Shown: positions 19,371 to 30,043, numbered from the stretch's first letter. The stretch is 64,000 nt of DNA from Prorocentrum cordatum (GCA_963575745.1 CAUYUJ010019602.1:46001-110000), one strand, 5' to 3'. The notes: generated from the sequence alone by a model not told the origin. Translations and numbers: made by a program.

Positions 19371-19391
19371 ACAGATCGCAAAAGGCAAAAA

Positions 19392-19425
19392 AACAAAGGT
19401 TGACGGTTTACCGCCGGCGCCCAGT
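19392..19425 (+). repeat. Right TSD copy, hairpin arm and end of L element 6
   Basis: AACAAAGGTTGA and then CGGTTTACCGCCGG and CGCCCAGT complete the L element opened at 15815. Confidence 0.9.
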
Positions 19426-19553
19426 ACCTCGTAGAGCTCTTCGGCATCGATGAGGTAGAGGAATTCCGGCGCGGGGTGGAGCTAGCTGGTCGACCCGGCC
19501 AGAAAGGACAAAGTGGTAACTTTTGGGTGGTTTTGCAATTTTTTGAAAGATAT
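19426..19553 (+). repeat. C element 5' fragment
   Basis: ACCTCGTAGAGCTCTTCGGC and the C leader up to TTTTTGAAAGATA, where another C element begins next to a T. Confidence 0.75.
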
Positions 19554-19954
19554 ACCTCGTAGAGCTCTTCGGCATCGATGAGCTAGAGGAATTCCGGCGC
19601 GGGGTGGAGCTAGTTGGCCCACCCGGCCGAGGCGGACAATGTGACAACTTTTGGGTGGTTTTGCAAATATTTGAAAGATAATCGACCATTTATTTTGAGA
19701 AACCAGATTTTTCGCACCCGTAGTAGGTTTTGCCGCGTCTGCCGGTAAAATTTTCAGGTCTGTAGGTGCAGTATTAATATCAAAAGACTTGGGGGAACCG
19801 ACGTTGAGTAAAAACAGAAAAACGTGTTTTTTTTGAGTTTTTTCTTTCTCGCTCCAGAAGCTTTCTCTCCGTGTTCCGACGATCGCCGTGCAAGAAAAGA
19901 GCTCTGCAAGGTTCCTGGCGGTGGCCAGGTTGACGGTTTACCGCCGGTTCCAGT
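19554..19954 (+). repeat. C1 element, complete
   Basis: 5' ACCTCGTAGAGCTCTTCGG, leader, C1 core (CCGTAGTAGGTTTTGCCGCG, GACGATCGCCGTGC), 3' AGAGCTCTGCAAGG and hairpin CCTGGCGGTGGCC...TTTACCGCCGG, ending TTCCAGT. Confidence 0.85.
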
Positions 19955-20271
19955 TGGCGAAATTTCGAAAAGGAACGCAGTCATACCATCCGCGGCCTGG
20001 CTCAGCCGATTTTGCAGTTCTAACCATTCGTTTGGGCTGATAATTTCGCATAGCGAAGCTTTGCATCACAGAAGTTGCCTCTTAAGTTCTCAGCTCATTC
20101 CGTAGAGAAATTCTTCTGAGTGAAGCCAGGAACGTGACCTCAGATTGACATAAAAAAATATAAAATCTACTGCGAAGTTCTCTGCTTCGATTCTGGGCGC
20201 TCTCAAGGGTAAAAGAAGCTCTACGAGGTGTCTGGCAGTGACCAGGTTGACGGTTCACCGCCGGCGCCAGT
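19955..20271 (+). repeat. C-like element with a distinct core
   Basis: About 317 bp ending AGAAGCTCTACGAGG and the hairpin TCTGGCAGTGACC...TTCACCGCCGG with CGCCAGT. Its core (CATACCATCCGCGGCCTGGC, CTCATTCCGTAGAGAAATTC) matches neither C1, C2 nor C3, so it is a rarer subfamily or a captured sequence. I see no coding potential in it. Confidence 0.7.
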
Positions 20272-21346
20272 TGGCAAGAAACATCTCGACGGACCTTTTG
20301 CCGACTTTCGGTCGGTTGAAAATTTTGTTCTCAAAATTCAAACATTCGTTAGAGCTCTAGTTATTCTTCCCGTGACATTCGATCTTATTCCCGCTCGTCA
20401 TCTCGATCTCAGCTCGATCGGGTACCTTCCACTGCCAAAAAGCACTGCGGCGGGATCGTCCGTTTCGAGTCATCTTGATTCGCGCTGTCGGTATACGGAA
20501 CTTAACTCGAGCTTCAGGACAGCTACAGAGCTGGTAAGCACACCTTATCGATTGAGAATGATCAGGCGCGTTCCTCCGTCGCATCCAGAGGTCTGAACTC
20601 GGTCTGCTAGCCGAGCTAGGTCCGCAAACCTATTCGTATTATTCGAATGATCTTGACAGGGGCTCTCGGTTTTCTGTACTTAACTCGAGCTACAGGACAG
20701 CTACAGAGCTGATGCTTACAGGAATCGTTTCATAATCATTAGTCGCGTTTGTCTGTTGAATCCAGAGCTCTGAACTTGGCCTGCTGCCGGATCCAGAATC
20801 GCGAAACTGTTCCTATTGTTCGAGTCATGTTAAGAGGTGCTGTCGGTTTTCTGCACTGAACTCGCGCTGTGGGGGCTTCAGTGCTGGTGGTGACAGCAAT
20901 CGATTCGGAGACATCAGGCGCGTCCGCCTGTGAAATCCAGAGCTCCGAACTCGGTCTGCTGCCCGAACTCGGTCCGCGAGACTGCTCGTATTGTTTGAGT
21001 CGGCTTTCTGCACTTAACTCGGGCTGTAGGGGGCTGCAGGGCCCGCCTGTCGCATTCAGAGGTCTGAACTCGGTCTGATACTCGCTTGGTTTGCCAAACT
21101 GTTCGTTTTGTTCGAGTGATCTTGAGAGGTGTTGTCGATTAACGCACGTAACTCGGGCTGTAGGAGAGCTACAGAGCTCGTGCAGAAGACAATCCAGAAG
21201 CATTGGGGGGCGTTCGGCTGTTGCATCGAGAGGTCTGAAATCGCTTGGGCTGAAAAACTATTCGTTCTCTGCATTTTTTTTGGACATTATATATTTTCAG
21301 GAAGCTCTACGAGTCCCCCGGCAGTAAGAAGGTTTACCGCCGGAGT
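20272..21346 (+). repeat. L element 7
   Basis: Starts TGGCAAGAAACATCTCGACG. About five monomers, one shortened near 21000. The 3' GGAAGCTCTACGAGT is followed by a hairpin lacking GTTGACG from the loop (CGGCAGTAAGAAGGTTTACC), so this copy has lost the LINE landing sequence. Confidence 0.85.
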
Positions 21347-21625
21347 TGGTCGACCCGGCCCGGGCGGGCAAATTTATGTCTTTTGATCGGTGTTGCGAAC
21401 ATTTGAAAGATATTTAACCAGTTATTTTGAGAAAGCAGATTTTTGCGCGTCGCATTAACTCCTCTCTGACAGCAGCTCAGCTCTCCCGAGGTATGTCCAT
21501 GAGAGTTAACTTCCGGGAACCATGCTGATATGAATATCAAAAAAAACAAACAATCAAGATTTCAAGGAAATCTTCATTTTGTCACTGTATTGTGATGCTG
21601 AGCACCTACCACTGCAAGGAGGTTA
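21347..21625 (+). repeat. C3 element, 3'-truncated
   Basis: GGTCGACCCGGCC leader and C3 core (AACTCCTCTCTGACAGCAGC, TCAAGATTTCAAGGAAATCT). It stops at TGCAAGGA with no 3' repeat or hairpin. Unique sequence then leads into the minisatellite. Confidence 0.75.
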
Positions 21626-21749
21626 CGCCGGAAGCAGCAATTATAGTTCAGCGACACCAACAGCAGTCTGAGACTCAATTTGAAGATGAAACGCCGCAGG
21701 CTGCATTACGGCATAGGCTTCGTAACAGAGACCGGGATCTGTGAGGCCT
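21626..21749. other. Short unique stretch before the minisatellite
   Basis: Not recognisable as any element in the window. Possibly residual host sequence. No ORF that I can support. Confidence 0.3.
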
Positions 21750-22120
21750 CGAGCTCGGGCTCGGAGGCGTGCGCGTTCGCCTCCGACCTCCGGCTGGGAC
21801 TCAGGCTCAGGCTTTATCTTCGGCTCGGGCTCGGGCTCGGGCGCGGGCTTGGGCTCGGACTTGGGCTCGCTCCGGCTCGGGCTCGGGCTCGGGCTCGGGC
21901 TGGGGCTTGGGCTCGGGCTCGGCTTCTGGCCGCGGCTGGGCCCGGGGCTTGGGCTCAGGCTCGGGCTCGGGCTCGGGCTCGGGCTCGAGCTGGGGCTCGG
22001 GCGCAGGTTCTGGCTCGGGCTCGGGCTTGGGCTTTGTTCGGGCTCGGGCTCGGGCTTGTGTGTGGACTCGGGCTCAGGCTCGGGCTCGAGCTCGATCCCC
22101 GGCTCCGCCTGGGCTCCTTC
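21750..22120. repeat. GGCTCG hexamer minisatellite
   Basis: Degenerate (GGCTCG)n with GGCTTG and GGCTGG variants over about 370 bp. The hexamer keeps several frames open (Gly-Leu/Ala-Arg/Gly-Ser repeats), so the long ORFs here are artefacts. Confidence 0.9.
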
Positions 22121-22622
22121 TCCAGCTCGATGTGCCTCTCTGTATGTCTTCCTGTCATTCTTTGTGTTTGGGTGTCTGTGTGTCGGTGTATCTGTGTGCA
22201 TGGTTGCCTGTGTGTCGTGTGTCTGTGCGTCAGTGTGTCTGTGTGTCTGTGTGTCTGTTTGTCAGTGTGTCGGTGTGTCCGCGTGTCTGTTTGTCGATGT
22301 TTCTGTGTATCTGTGTGTCTGGTTGTTTGTGTGTCTGTGTGTCTGTGTGTTTGTGTGTGTGTGTGTCTGTGTGTGTGTGTGTCCGTGTGTGTGTCCGTGT
22401 GTGTGTGTGTGTGTGTGCGTGTGTGTCTCTCTGAGTGTCTGCGTGTCTGGTTTTCTGTGTGTCCTTGTGACTGGTTGTCTGTATCTGTGTGTTTGTCTGT
22501 GCGTCTTTCTGTCCGCCTGTGTCTGTGTGTTGGTGTGTCTGTGTCTGTGTGTCGGTGTGTCTGTGTCTCTTTGCGCCTGTGTGCCTGTGTGCCTGTGTTT
22601 CTGTCTCTCTGTGTCAGTGTGT
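22121..22622. repeat. TG-rich microsatellite (TGTGTCTG-type)
   Basis: About 500 bp of degenerate TGTGTCTG and (TG)n repeats, with strong purine/pyrimidine strand bias. It ends at the T where a C1 element begins. Cys/Val-rich open frames here are artefacts. Confidence 0.9.
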
Positions 22623-23022
22623 ACCTCGTAGAGCTCTTCGTCATCGATGAGCTAGAGAAATTCCGGCGCGGGGTGGAGCTAGTTGGTCGACACGGCCAGA
22701 ACGGACAAAGTGTTAACTTTTGGGTGGTTTTGCAAATATTTGAAAGATATTTGGCCATTTATTTCGAGAAACCAGATTTTTCGCACCTGTAATTGGTGAA
22801 GGCGCGTCTGCCTGTAAAATTCTCAGGTCCGTAGCTGCAGTATTACTATCAAAACACTTGGGGGACCCGACGTTTGATAAAAACAGAACAACGTGATTTT
22901 TGGAGTTTCTCAGGTCTTGCTCTCGACGCTTCCTTCATGCTTACCGAGGAGCGCCGTGTGAGAAAAGAGCTCTACGAGGGCCCCGGCGGTAACCTGGTTG
23001 ACGGTTTACCGCCGGTTCCCAT
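22623..23022 (+). repeat. C1 element, complete
   Basis: ACCTCGTAGAGCTCTTCGTC at the edge of the TG repeat. C1 core with CTGTAATTGGTGAAGGCGCG, 3' AGAGCTCTACGAGG and hairpin CCCCGGCGGTAACC...TTTACCGCCGG. The end reads TTCCCAT instead of TTCCAGT. Confidence 0.85.
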
Positions 23023-23290
23023 TTGACAATTCATTTTGAGAAAGCAGATCTTTCGCACCTGTAAACGACTATGAGGGCCTCTCTGTCTTAGTATGAGCTC
23101 TGTAGGCGCACTTATACTATCAAAACACTTGGCGGAGCCATCTTCATGTCGACACGAAAAACATACATTTTTCTCTTTTTCGAGAAATGCTTCCAGAAGC
23201 TCTCTCTTTCGACTCCGCACTCTTACGCGTGAAATGAGCTCTACGAGGTTCCCGGCGGTGACCAGGTTGACGGTTCACCGCCGGCGCCAG
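23023..23290 (+). repeat. C2 element, 5'-truncated
   Basis: Begins TTGACAATTCATTTTGAG. C2 core (ACGACTATGAGGGCCTCT, ATGTCGACACGAAAAACAT), 3' GAGCTCTACGAGG and hairpin with TTCACCGCCGG, ending CGCCAG. Confidence 0.85.
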
Positions 23291-23628
23291 GTGGCCGACC
23301 CGACCAGAAAGGACAATGTGACAACTTTTGGGTGGTTTTGCGAATATTTGAAAGATATTTGGCCATTTATTTTGAGAAAGCAGATTTTTCGCACCTCTAG
23401 ACGATTATGAGGGCCTCTGCGTCTTAATATGAGCTCTGTAGATGCGCTTTCACTATCAAAACACTTGGCGAAACCAACTTCATGTCGACATGGAAAAAAT
23501 CACGTTTTCTCATTTTCGAGATGCTTCCAGAAGCCCTCTCTTTTGATGCTGAGCACTCTCACGTGTGCCAGGAGCTCTAGTAGGTTTCCGGCGGTGTCCA
23601 GGTTGACGGTTTACCGCCGGAAACCTGT
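23291..23628 (+). repeat. C2 element with extended terminal stem
   Basis: Leader GGCCGACCCGACCAG and C2 core. The 3' repeat is degraded (GGAGCTCTAGTAGG). The hairpin arms extend to GGTTTCCGGCGGT and ACCGCCGGAAACC, a perfect 13 bp stem longer than in other copies. Confidence 0.85.
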
Positions 23629-24759
23629 TCCGGGGCGCTGGAGAGCTAGTTGGCAAGAAAAATCTCGACGGACCTTTTGATGACTTTTGGTCGGTTGAAC
23701 ATTTTGTTCTCGAAATTCAGCCATTCGTTAGAGCTCTAGTATTTTTTCCCGTGATCTTTGATCTTATTCCCGCTCGCCATCTTGATCTCAGCTCGATCGG
23801 GTACCTTTTACTGCCAAAAAGCGTCCAGGCGGGATCGGCCGTTTCGAGTCATCTTGATACGCGATGACGGTGTTCTCAAGATAACTCGAGCTTCAGGACA
23901 GCTATAGAGCTGGTAGGCACAGCTAATCGATTTAGAATGATCAGGCGCGTTCGCCTGTTGAACCGAGAGGTCTGAACTCGGTGTGCTAGCTGAGCTAGAT
24001 CCGCAAACCTATTCGTATTATTCGAGTCATCTTCACATGCGCTCTCGGTTTTCTATACTTAACTCGAGCTACAGGACAGCTACAGAGCTGATACGTACAT
24101 AATAGGAGTCAGAGTCATCAGTGGCCGTTGTCTGTTGAATCCAGAGCTCTGAAATCATTCGTATTGTTCGAGTCATCTGAGAGATGCTGTCGATTCTCTG
24201 CACTTAACTCGGGCTGTAGGGAGGCTGCATTGCTGGTAATCACTGGAATCGATTCGGAGTCATCAGGCGCGTCCGTCTGTCGAATTCAGAGCTCCGAACT
24301 CTGTCTGCTGCCCGAACTAGGTTCGCCAAACTATTCGTATTGTTCGAGTCATCCTGAGAGGTGCTGTCGGTTTCCTGCTCAACTCGGGCTGTATGGGGGG
24401 CTGCAGGGCTGGTAATCACAGGAATCGATTCAGAGACATCAGACGCGTCCGCCTGTCGCATGCAGAGGTCTGAACTCGGTTTGATACTCGAGCTAGGTTT
24501 GCTAAACTATTCGTATTGTTCGAGCCATCTTGAGAGGTGCTGTCGATTTATGCACGTAACTCGGGCTGTAGGAGAGCTACAGAGCTCGTACAGACAATCC
24601 AGAAGCATCGGGGGCGTTCGGCTGTTGCATCCGAGAGGTCTGAAATTTCTTGCGCTGAAATATGTTTTCTGTATTTTTTTTCGACATTACATGTTGTCAG
24701 AAAGCTCTACGAGTCCCCCGGCGGTAAGAAAGGTTGACGGTTTACCGCCGGCGCCCAGT
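23629..24759 (+). repeat. L element 8
   Basis: Starts TTCCGGGGCGCTGGAGAGC and the L head. About five monomers, one shortened near 24150. 3' AAAGCTCTACGAGT and complete hairpin with loop GAAAGGTTGACGG. Confidence 0.85.
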
Positions 24760-24982
24760 AACTCGTAGAGCTTTCCTGAGCAAGTTATTGCTGGAAGCTT
24801 ACGAGTAACTTTTAGAGCTTCCCTTAGCTAGTTGCTGGAAGCTTAAGAGTAACTCGTAGAGCTTCCCTTGGCATATTATTGCTGGAAGCTTGAGAGTAAT
24901 TCCGGGGAGCTGGAGAGCTAGTACCTCGTAGAGCTCTTCGTTATCGATGAGCTAGAGGAATTCCGGCGCGGGGTGGGGCTAG
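24760..24982 (+). repeat. Cluster of mini elements
   Basis: Three successive ~46 bp units (AACTCGTAGAGCTTTCC..., AACTTTTAGAGCTTCCC..., AACTCGTAGAGCTTCCC...), each closing with TGGAAGCTTAAGAGT or a variant and so imperfectly palindromic. A C 5' start (ACCTCGTAGAGCTCTTCG) follows. Confidence 0.8.
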
Positions 24983-25376
24983 TACCTCGTGCAGCTCTTC
25001 GATGAGCTAGAGGAATTCCGGCGTAGGCTGGAGCTAGTTGGCCGACCCGGCACCGACAGACAAAGTGATAACTTTTGGGTGGTTTTGCGATTTGTTCAGA
25101 GATATTTGACCATTTATTTTGAGAAAGCAGATTTTTCGCACCTGTAGACGACTATGAGGGCCTCTGCGTCTTAATATGAGCTCCCTAGATGCATTTTTAC
25201 TATCAAAACACTTGGCGAAACCAACTTTATGTCGACATGGAAAAAATCATGTTTTCTCTTTTTCGAGAAATGCTTCCAGAAGCCCTCTCTTTTGATGCTG
25301 AGCACTCTTACGCGTGTTAGGAGCTCTACGAGATCCCCGGCGGTGACCAGGTTGACGGTTCACCGCCGGCACCAGT
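24983..25376 (+). repeat. C2 element
   Basis: ACCTCGTGCAGCTCTTCG, leader, C2 core (ACGACTATGAGGGCCTCTGC, TTATGTCGACATGGAAAAAA), 3' GGAGCTCTACGAGA and hairpin, ending CACCAGT. Confidence 0.85.
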
Positions 25377-25712
25377 TGGCCGACCCGACCAGAAAGGACA
25401 AAGTGGTGACTTTGAGTCGGTTTTGCGCAGATTTCAAAGATATTTGACCATTCATTTTGAGAAAGCAGATTCTTACGCCGAGCATGGGCATATAAACTCC
25501 TCTCTGACAGCAGCTCAGCTCTCCCGATGTATCTTCTTGAGAGTTCACATCCCGGAACTGAGCGAATATGAACATCGAAAAAATCGAAAATCAAGATTTT
25601 CGCAAAATCTCTATTTCATGCCTCTACTTTGATTCTCAGCACTCTTATCAGTGTACGGAGCTCTACGAGCTTCCCGGCGGTGACTAGGTTGACGGTCACC
25701 GCTGGCGCCAGT
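25377..25712 (+). repeat. C3 element, 5'-truncated
   Basis: TGGCCGACCCGACC leader, C3 core (AACTCCTCTCTGACAGCAGC, ATGAACATCGAAAAAATCGA), 3' GGAGCTCTACGAGC and hairpin GGCGGTGACTAGG...GTCACCGCTGG. Confidence 0.85.
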
Positions 25713-26841
25713 TGGCAAGGAAAATCTCGACGGACATTTAGAGGAATTTTGGTGGGTTGAAAATTTTGTTCTCGAAATTCAACCATTCGTTAGAGCTCTA
25801 GTATTTTTTCCCGTGATCTTTGATCTTATTCCCGCTCGCCATCTTGATCTCAGCTCGATCGGGTACCTTTTACTGCCAAAAAGCACTGCGGCGGGATCGG
25901 CCGTTTCGAGTCATCTTGATTCGCGCTGTCGGTATACGGAACTTAACTCGAGCTTTAGGACAGCTACAGAGCTGGTAAGCACACCTTATCGATTGAGAAT
26001 GATCAGGCGCGTTCGGCTGTTCCAACGAGAGGTCTGAACTCGGTCTAGGTCCGTAAACCTACTCGTATTATTCGAGTCATCTTGACAGACACTCTCGGTT
26101 TTCTGTACTTAACTCGAGCTACAGGACTGCTACAGGGCTGATACTTACAGAAACCGATTCAGAATCATCAGTCGCGTTTGTCTGTTGAATCCAGAGCTCT
26201 GAACTCGATCTGCTGCCCGATCCAGAATCGCGAAACTGTTCGTATTGTTCGAGTCATCTTGAGAGACGCTGTCGGTTCTCTGCACTTGACTCGGGGTGTA
26301 GGGGGCCTACAGTGCTGGTGGTGACAGCAATCGATTTGGAGACATCAGGCGCGTCCGCTTGTAGAATTAGCTCGGGACTCGGTCTGCTGCCCGAACTCGG
26401 TCCGCGAAACTGTTTGTATTGTTCGAGTTATCCTGAAAGATGCTGTCGGCTTTCTGCACTTAACTCGGGCTGTAGGGGGGCTGCAGGGCGGGTAATCACA
26501 GGAACCGATTCGGAGAGATCAGACGCGTCCGCCTGTCGCATTCAGAGGTCTGAACTCGGTCTGATACTCGAGCTGGGTTTGCTAAACTATTCGTTTTGTT
26601 CGAGTCATCCTGAGAGGTGCTGTCGATTTACGCGCGTAACTCGGGCTGTAGCAGAGCTACAGCGTACAGAAGACAATCCAGAAGCATCGGGGGGCGTTCG
26701 GCTGTTGCATCGAGAGGTCTGAAATCGCTTGGGCTGAAAAACTATTCGTTCTCTGCAATTTTTTCGACATGATATATTCTCCGGAAGCTCTACGAGTCCC
26801 CGGCGGTAAGAAAGGTTGACGGTCTACCGCCGGCGCCCAGT
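25713..26841 (+). repeat. L element 9
   Basis: L head TGGCAAGGAAAATCTCGACG and about five monomers. 3' GGAAGCTCTACGAGT and hairpin with loop GAAAGGTTGACGG and right arm TCTACCGCCGG. Confidence 0.85.
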
Positions 26842-27259
26842 ACCTCGTAGAGCACTTCGTTATCGATGAGCTAGAGGAATACCTCGTAGTTCCGGCGCTG
26901 CGTGGACCGAACTCGGTCTGCTGCCCGAGCTAGGTCCGCGAAACTATTCGTATTGTTCGAGTCATCTTGAGAGTCGCTGTAGGGTAGCTGCAGGGCTGTA
27001 GGGTGGCTGCAGGGCTGGTAATCACAGGAATCTGCTGTCGATTTACGTACGTAACTCGGGCTGTAGGAGAGCTACAGAGCTCGTGTAGAAGACAATCTAA
27101 CTTCTGGGGCGTTCGGCTGTTGCATCGAAAGGTGTGGAATCGCTTGGGCTGAAAAATTATTTCTTCTCTACAATTTTTTTCGGTATTATATATTGTCAGG
27201 AAGCTCTACGAGTCCCCCGGCGGTAAGAAAGGTTGACGGTTTACCGCCGGCGCCCCAGT
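26842..27259 (+). repeat. L element 10, internally deleted
   Basis: A C-type 5' start (ACCTCGTAGAGCACTTCG) is joined to two partial monomers and a normal L tail. 3' GGAAGCTCTACGAGT and complete hairpin. The 418 bp copy shows that C-type 5' and L-type 3' ends can recombine. Confidence 0.75.
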
Positions 27260-28482
27260 AACTCGTAGAGCTTCCCTTAGCAAGTGATTGTTGGAAGCTT
27301 AAGAGTAATTCCGGGGCGCTGGAGAGCTAGTTGGCAAGAAAAATCTCGACGGACATTTTGAGGAATTTTGGTCGGTTGAAAATTTTGTTCTCGAAATTCA
27401 ACCATTCGTTAGAGCTCTAGTATTTTTTCCCGTGATATTCGATCTTATTCCCGCTCGGCATCTCGATATCAGCTCGATCGGGTACCTTTTACTGCCAAAA
27501 AGCACTGCGGCGGGATCGGTCGTTTCGAATCATCTTGATACGCGCTGTCGGTATTTTGTGCTTAACTCGAGATATAGGACAGCTACAGAGCTGGTAAGCA
27601 CACCTTATCGATTCAGAATGATCAGGCGCGTTCGCCTGTTCCATCCAGAGGTCTGAACTCGGTCTGCTAGCCGAGCTAGGTGCGCAAACCTATTCGTATT
27701 ATTCGAGTCAGCTTGACAGGCGCTCTCGGTTTTCTGTACTTAAATCGAGCTATAGGATTGCTACAGGGCTGATACTTACAGAAGCCGATTCAGAATCATC
27801 AGTCGCGTTTGTCTGTTGAATCCAGAGCTCTGAACTCGGTCTGCTGCCCGATCCAGAATCGCGAAACTGTTCGTATTGTTCGAGTCATCTTGAGAGGTGC
27901 TGTCGGTTTTCTGCACTTAACTCGGGCTGTAGGGGGGCTACAGTGCTGGTGGTGACAGCAATCGATTTTGGAGACATCAGGCGCGTCCGCCTGTGGAATC
28001 CAGAGCTCGGAACTCGGTCTGCTGCCCGAACTCGGTCCGCGAAACTGTTCGTATTGTTCGAGTCATCCTGAAAGATGCTCTCGGCTTTCTGCACTTAACT
28101 CGGGCTGTAGGGGGGCTGCAGGGCGGGTAATCACAGGAATCGATTCGGAGACATCAGACGCGTCCGCCTGTCGCATTCAGAGGTCTGAACTCGGTCTGAT
28201 ACTCGAGCTGGGTTTGCTAAACTATTTGTTTTTTTCGAGTCATATTGAGAGGTGCTGTCGATTGACGCACGTAACTCGGGCTGTAGGAGAGCTACAGAGC
28301 TCGTGCAGAAGACAATCCAGAAGCATCGGGGGGCGTTCGGCTGTTGCATCGAGAGGTCTGAAATCGCTGGGGCTGAAAAACTATTCGTTCTCTGCAATTT
28401 TTTTCGACATTATATATTGTCAGGAAGCTCTACGAGTCCCCCGGCGGTAAGAAAGGTTGACTGTTTACCGCCGGCGCCCAGT
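27260..28482 (+). repeat. L element 11
   Basis: Complete: AACTCGTAGAGCTTCCC, mini arm, L head, about five monomers, 3' GGAAGCTCTACGAGT and hairpin (loop GAAAGGTTGACTG). Confidence 0.9.
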
Positions 28483-29703
28483 AACTCGTAGAGCTTCCCT
28501 TAGCAGGTTATTGTTGGAAGCTTAAGAGTAATTCCGGCGCGCTGGAGAGCTAGTTGGCAAGAAAATCTTGACGGACCTTTTGGTGACTTTTGGTCGGTTG
28601 AAAATTTTGTTCTCGAAATTCAACCATTCGTTTGAGCTCTAGTATTTTTTCCCGTGATATTCGATCTTATTCCCGCTCGCCATCTTGACTTCAGCTCGAT
28701 CGGGTACCTTTTACTGCCAAAAAGCACACTGGCGGGATCGGCCGTTTCGAGTCATCCTGATACGCGTTGTCGGTTTTTTGTACTTAACTCGAGCTGTAGG
28801 GCAGCTACAGAGCTGGTAAGCACACCTATTCCATTCAGAATCGTCAGGCGCGTTCGTCTGTTGCATCCAGAGGTCTGAACTCGGTCTGCTAGTCGAGCTA
28901 GGTCCGTAAACCTACTCGTATTATTCGAGTCATCTTGACAGACACTCTCGGTTTTCTGTACTTAACTCGAGCTATATAACAGCTACAGAGCTGATAATTA
29001 CAGAAACCGATTCAGAATGATCATTCGCGTTCGTCTGTTGAATGCAGAGCTCTCAACTCGGTCTGCTGCCCGATCTAGAATCGCGAAACTATTCGTATTG
29101 TTCGAGTCAGCTTGAGAGGTGCCGTCGGGTCTCTGCACTGAACCCGGGCTGTGGGGGGGCTACAGTGCTGGAAGTCAGAGGAATCGATTTGAAGACATCA
29201 GGCGCGTCCGCCTGTCGAATCCAGAGCTCGGAACTCGGTCTGCTGCCCGAACTAGGTCCGCAAAACTATTCGTATTTGTCGAGTCATCCTGAGAGGTGCT
29301 GTTGGTTTTCTGCACTCAACTCGGGTTGTGGGGGGGCTGCAGGGCTGGTAATCACAGGAATCGATTCGGAGACATCAGACGCGTCCGCCTGTCGCGTTCA
29401 GAGGTCTGAAATCGGTCTGATACTCGAGCTAGATTTGCCAAACTATTCGTATTGTTCGAGTCATCTTGAGAGGTGTTGTCGATTTACGCACGTAACTCGG
29501 GCTGTATGAGGGCTACGGAGCTCGTGCAGAAGACAATCCAGAAGCATCGGGGGCGTTCGGCTGTTGCATCGAGAGGTCTGAAATCGCTTGGGCTGAAAAA
29601 TTATTCGTTCGCAACAGTTTTTTCTTGACATTGCATATTGTCAGGAAGCTCTACGAGTCCCCCGGCGGTAAGAAAGGTTGACGGTTTACCGCCGGCGCCC
29701 AGT
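28483..29703 (+). repeat. L element 12
   Basis: Complete copy with the same order as L element 11 and position-specific monomers, ending in a hairpin with loop GAAAGGTTGACGG. Confidence 0.9.
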
Positions 29704-30043
29704 TGGCCGACTCGGCGAGAAAGGACAAAGTGGTAACTTTTGGGTGGTTTTGCAATTTGTTGAAAGATATTTGACAGTTCATTTTGAGAACGCAGATTTT
29801 TCGCACCTGTAAACGACTATGAGGGCCTCTCTGTCTTAGTATGAGCTCTGTAGGCGCACTTTTACTATCAGAACTCTTGGAGGAAACAATCTTCATGTCG
29901 ACGCGAAAAAAACAATTCTTCCTTTTTTCGAGAAATGCTTCCAGAAGCTCTCTCTCTTTCGACTCTGAGCACTCTTTCGCGTGAAAGGAGCTCTACGAGG
30001 TTCCCCGCGGTAACCAGGTTGACGGTTCACCGCCGGCGCCAGT
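29704..30043 (+). repeat. C2 element, 5'-truncated
   Basis: TGGCCGACTCGGCGAG leader, C2 core (ACGACTATGAGGGCCTCTCT, CATGTCGACGCGAAAAAAAC), GGAGCTCTACGAGG and hairpin, ending CGCCAGT. Confidence 0.85.

Larger units (their letters stand above)
16882..19391 (+). mobile_element. LINE-2, 5'-truncated LINE in a hairpin loop
   Basis: A 2.5 kb LINE fragment flanked by a perfect 12 bp TSD, AACAAAGGTTGA (16870-16881 and 19392-19403). It starts abruptly inside RT motif B (ESPILF) and runs to a 3' tail GATCGCAAAAGGCAAAAA. A 5' truncation with an intact 3' end and a TSD is the classic product of target-primed reverse transcription. Confidence 0.92.

Noticed and set aside
21680-22792. 370-codon and overlapping frames through the GGCTCG/TG repeats
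   Set aside because: Low-complexity translation of simple repeats, open in several frames and on both strands.
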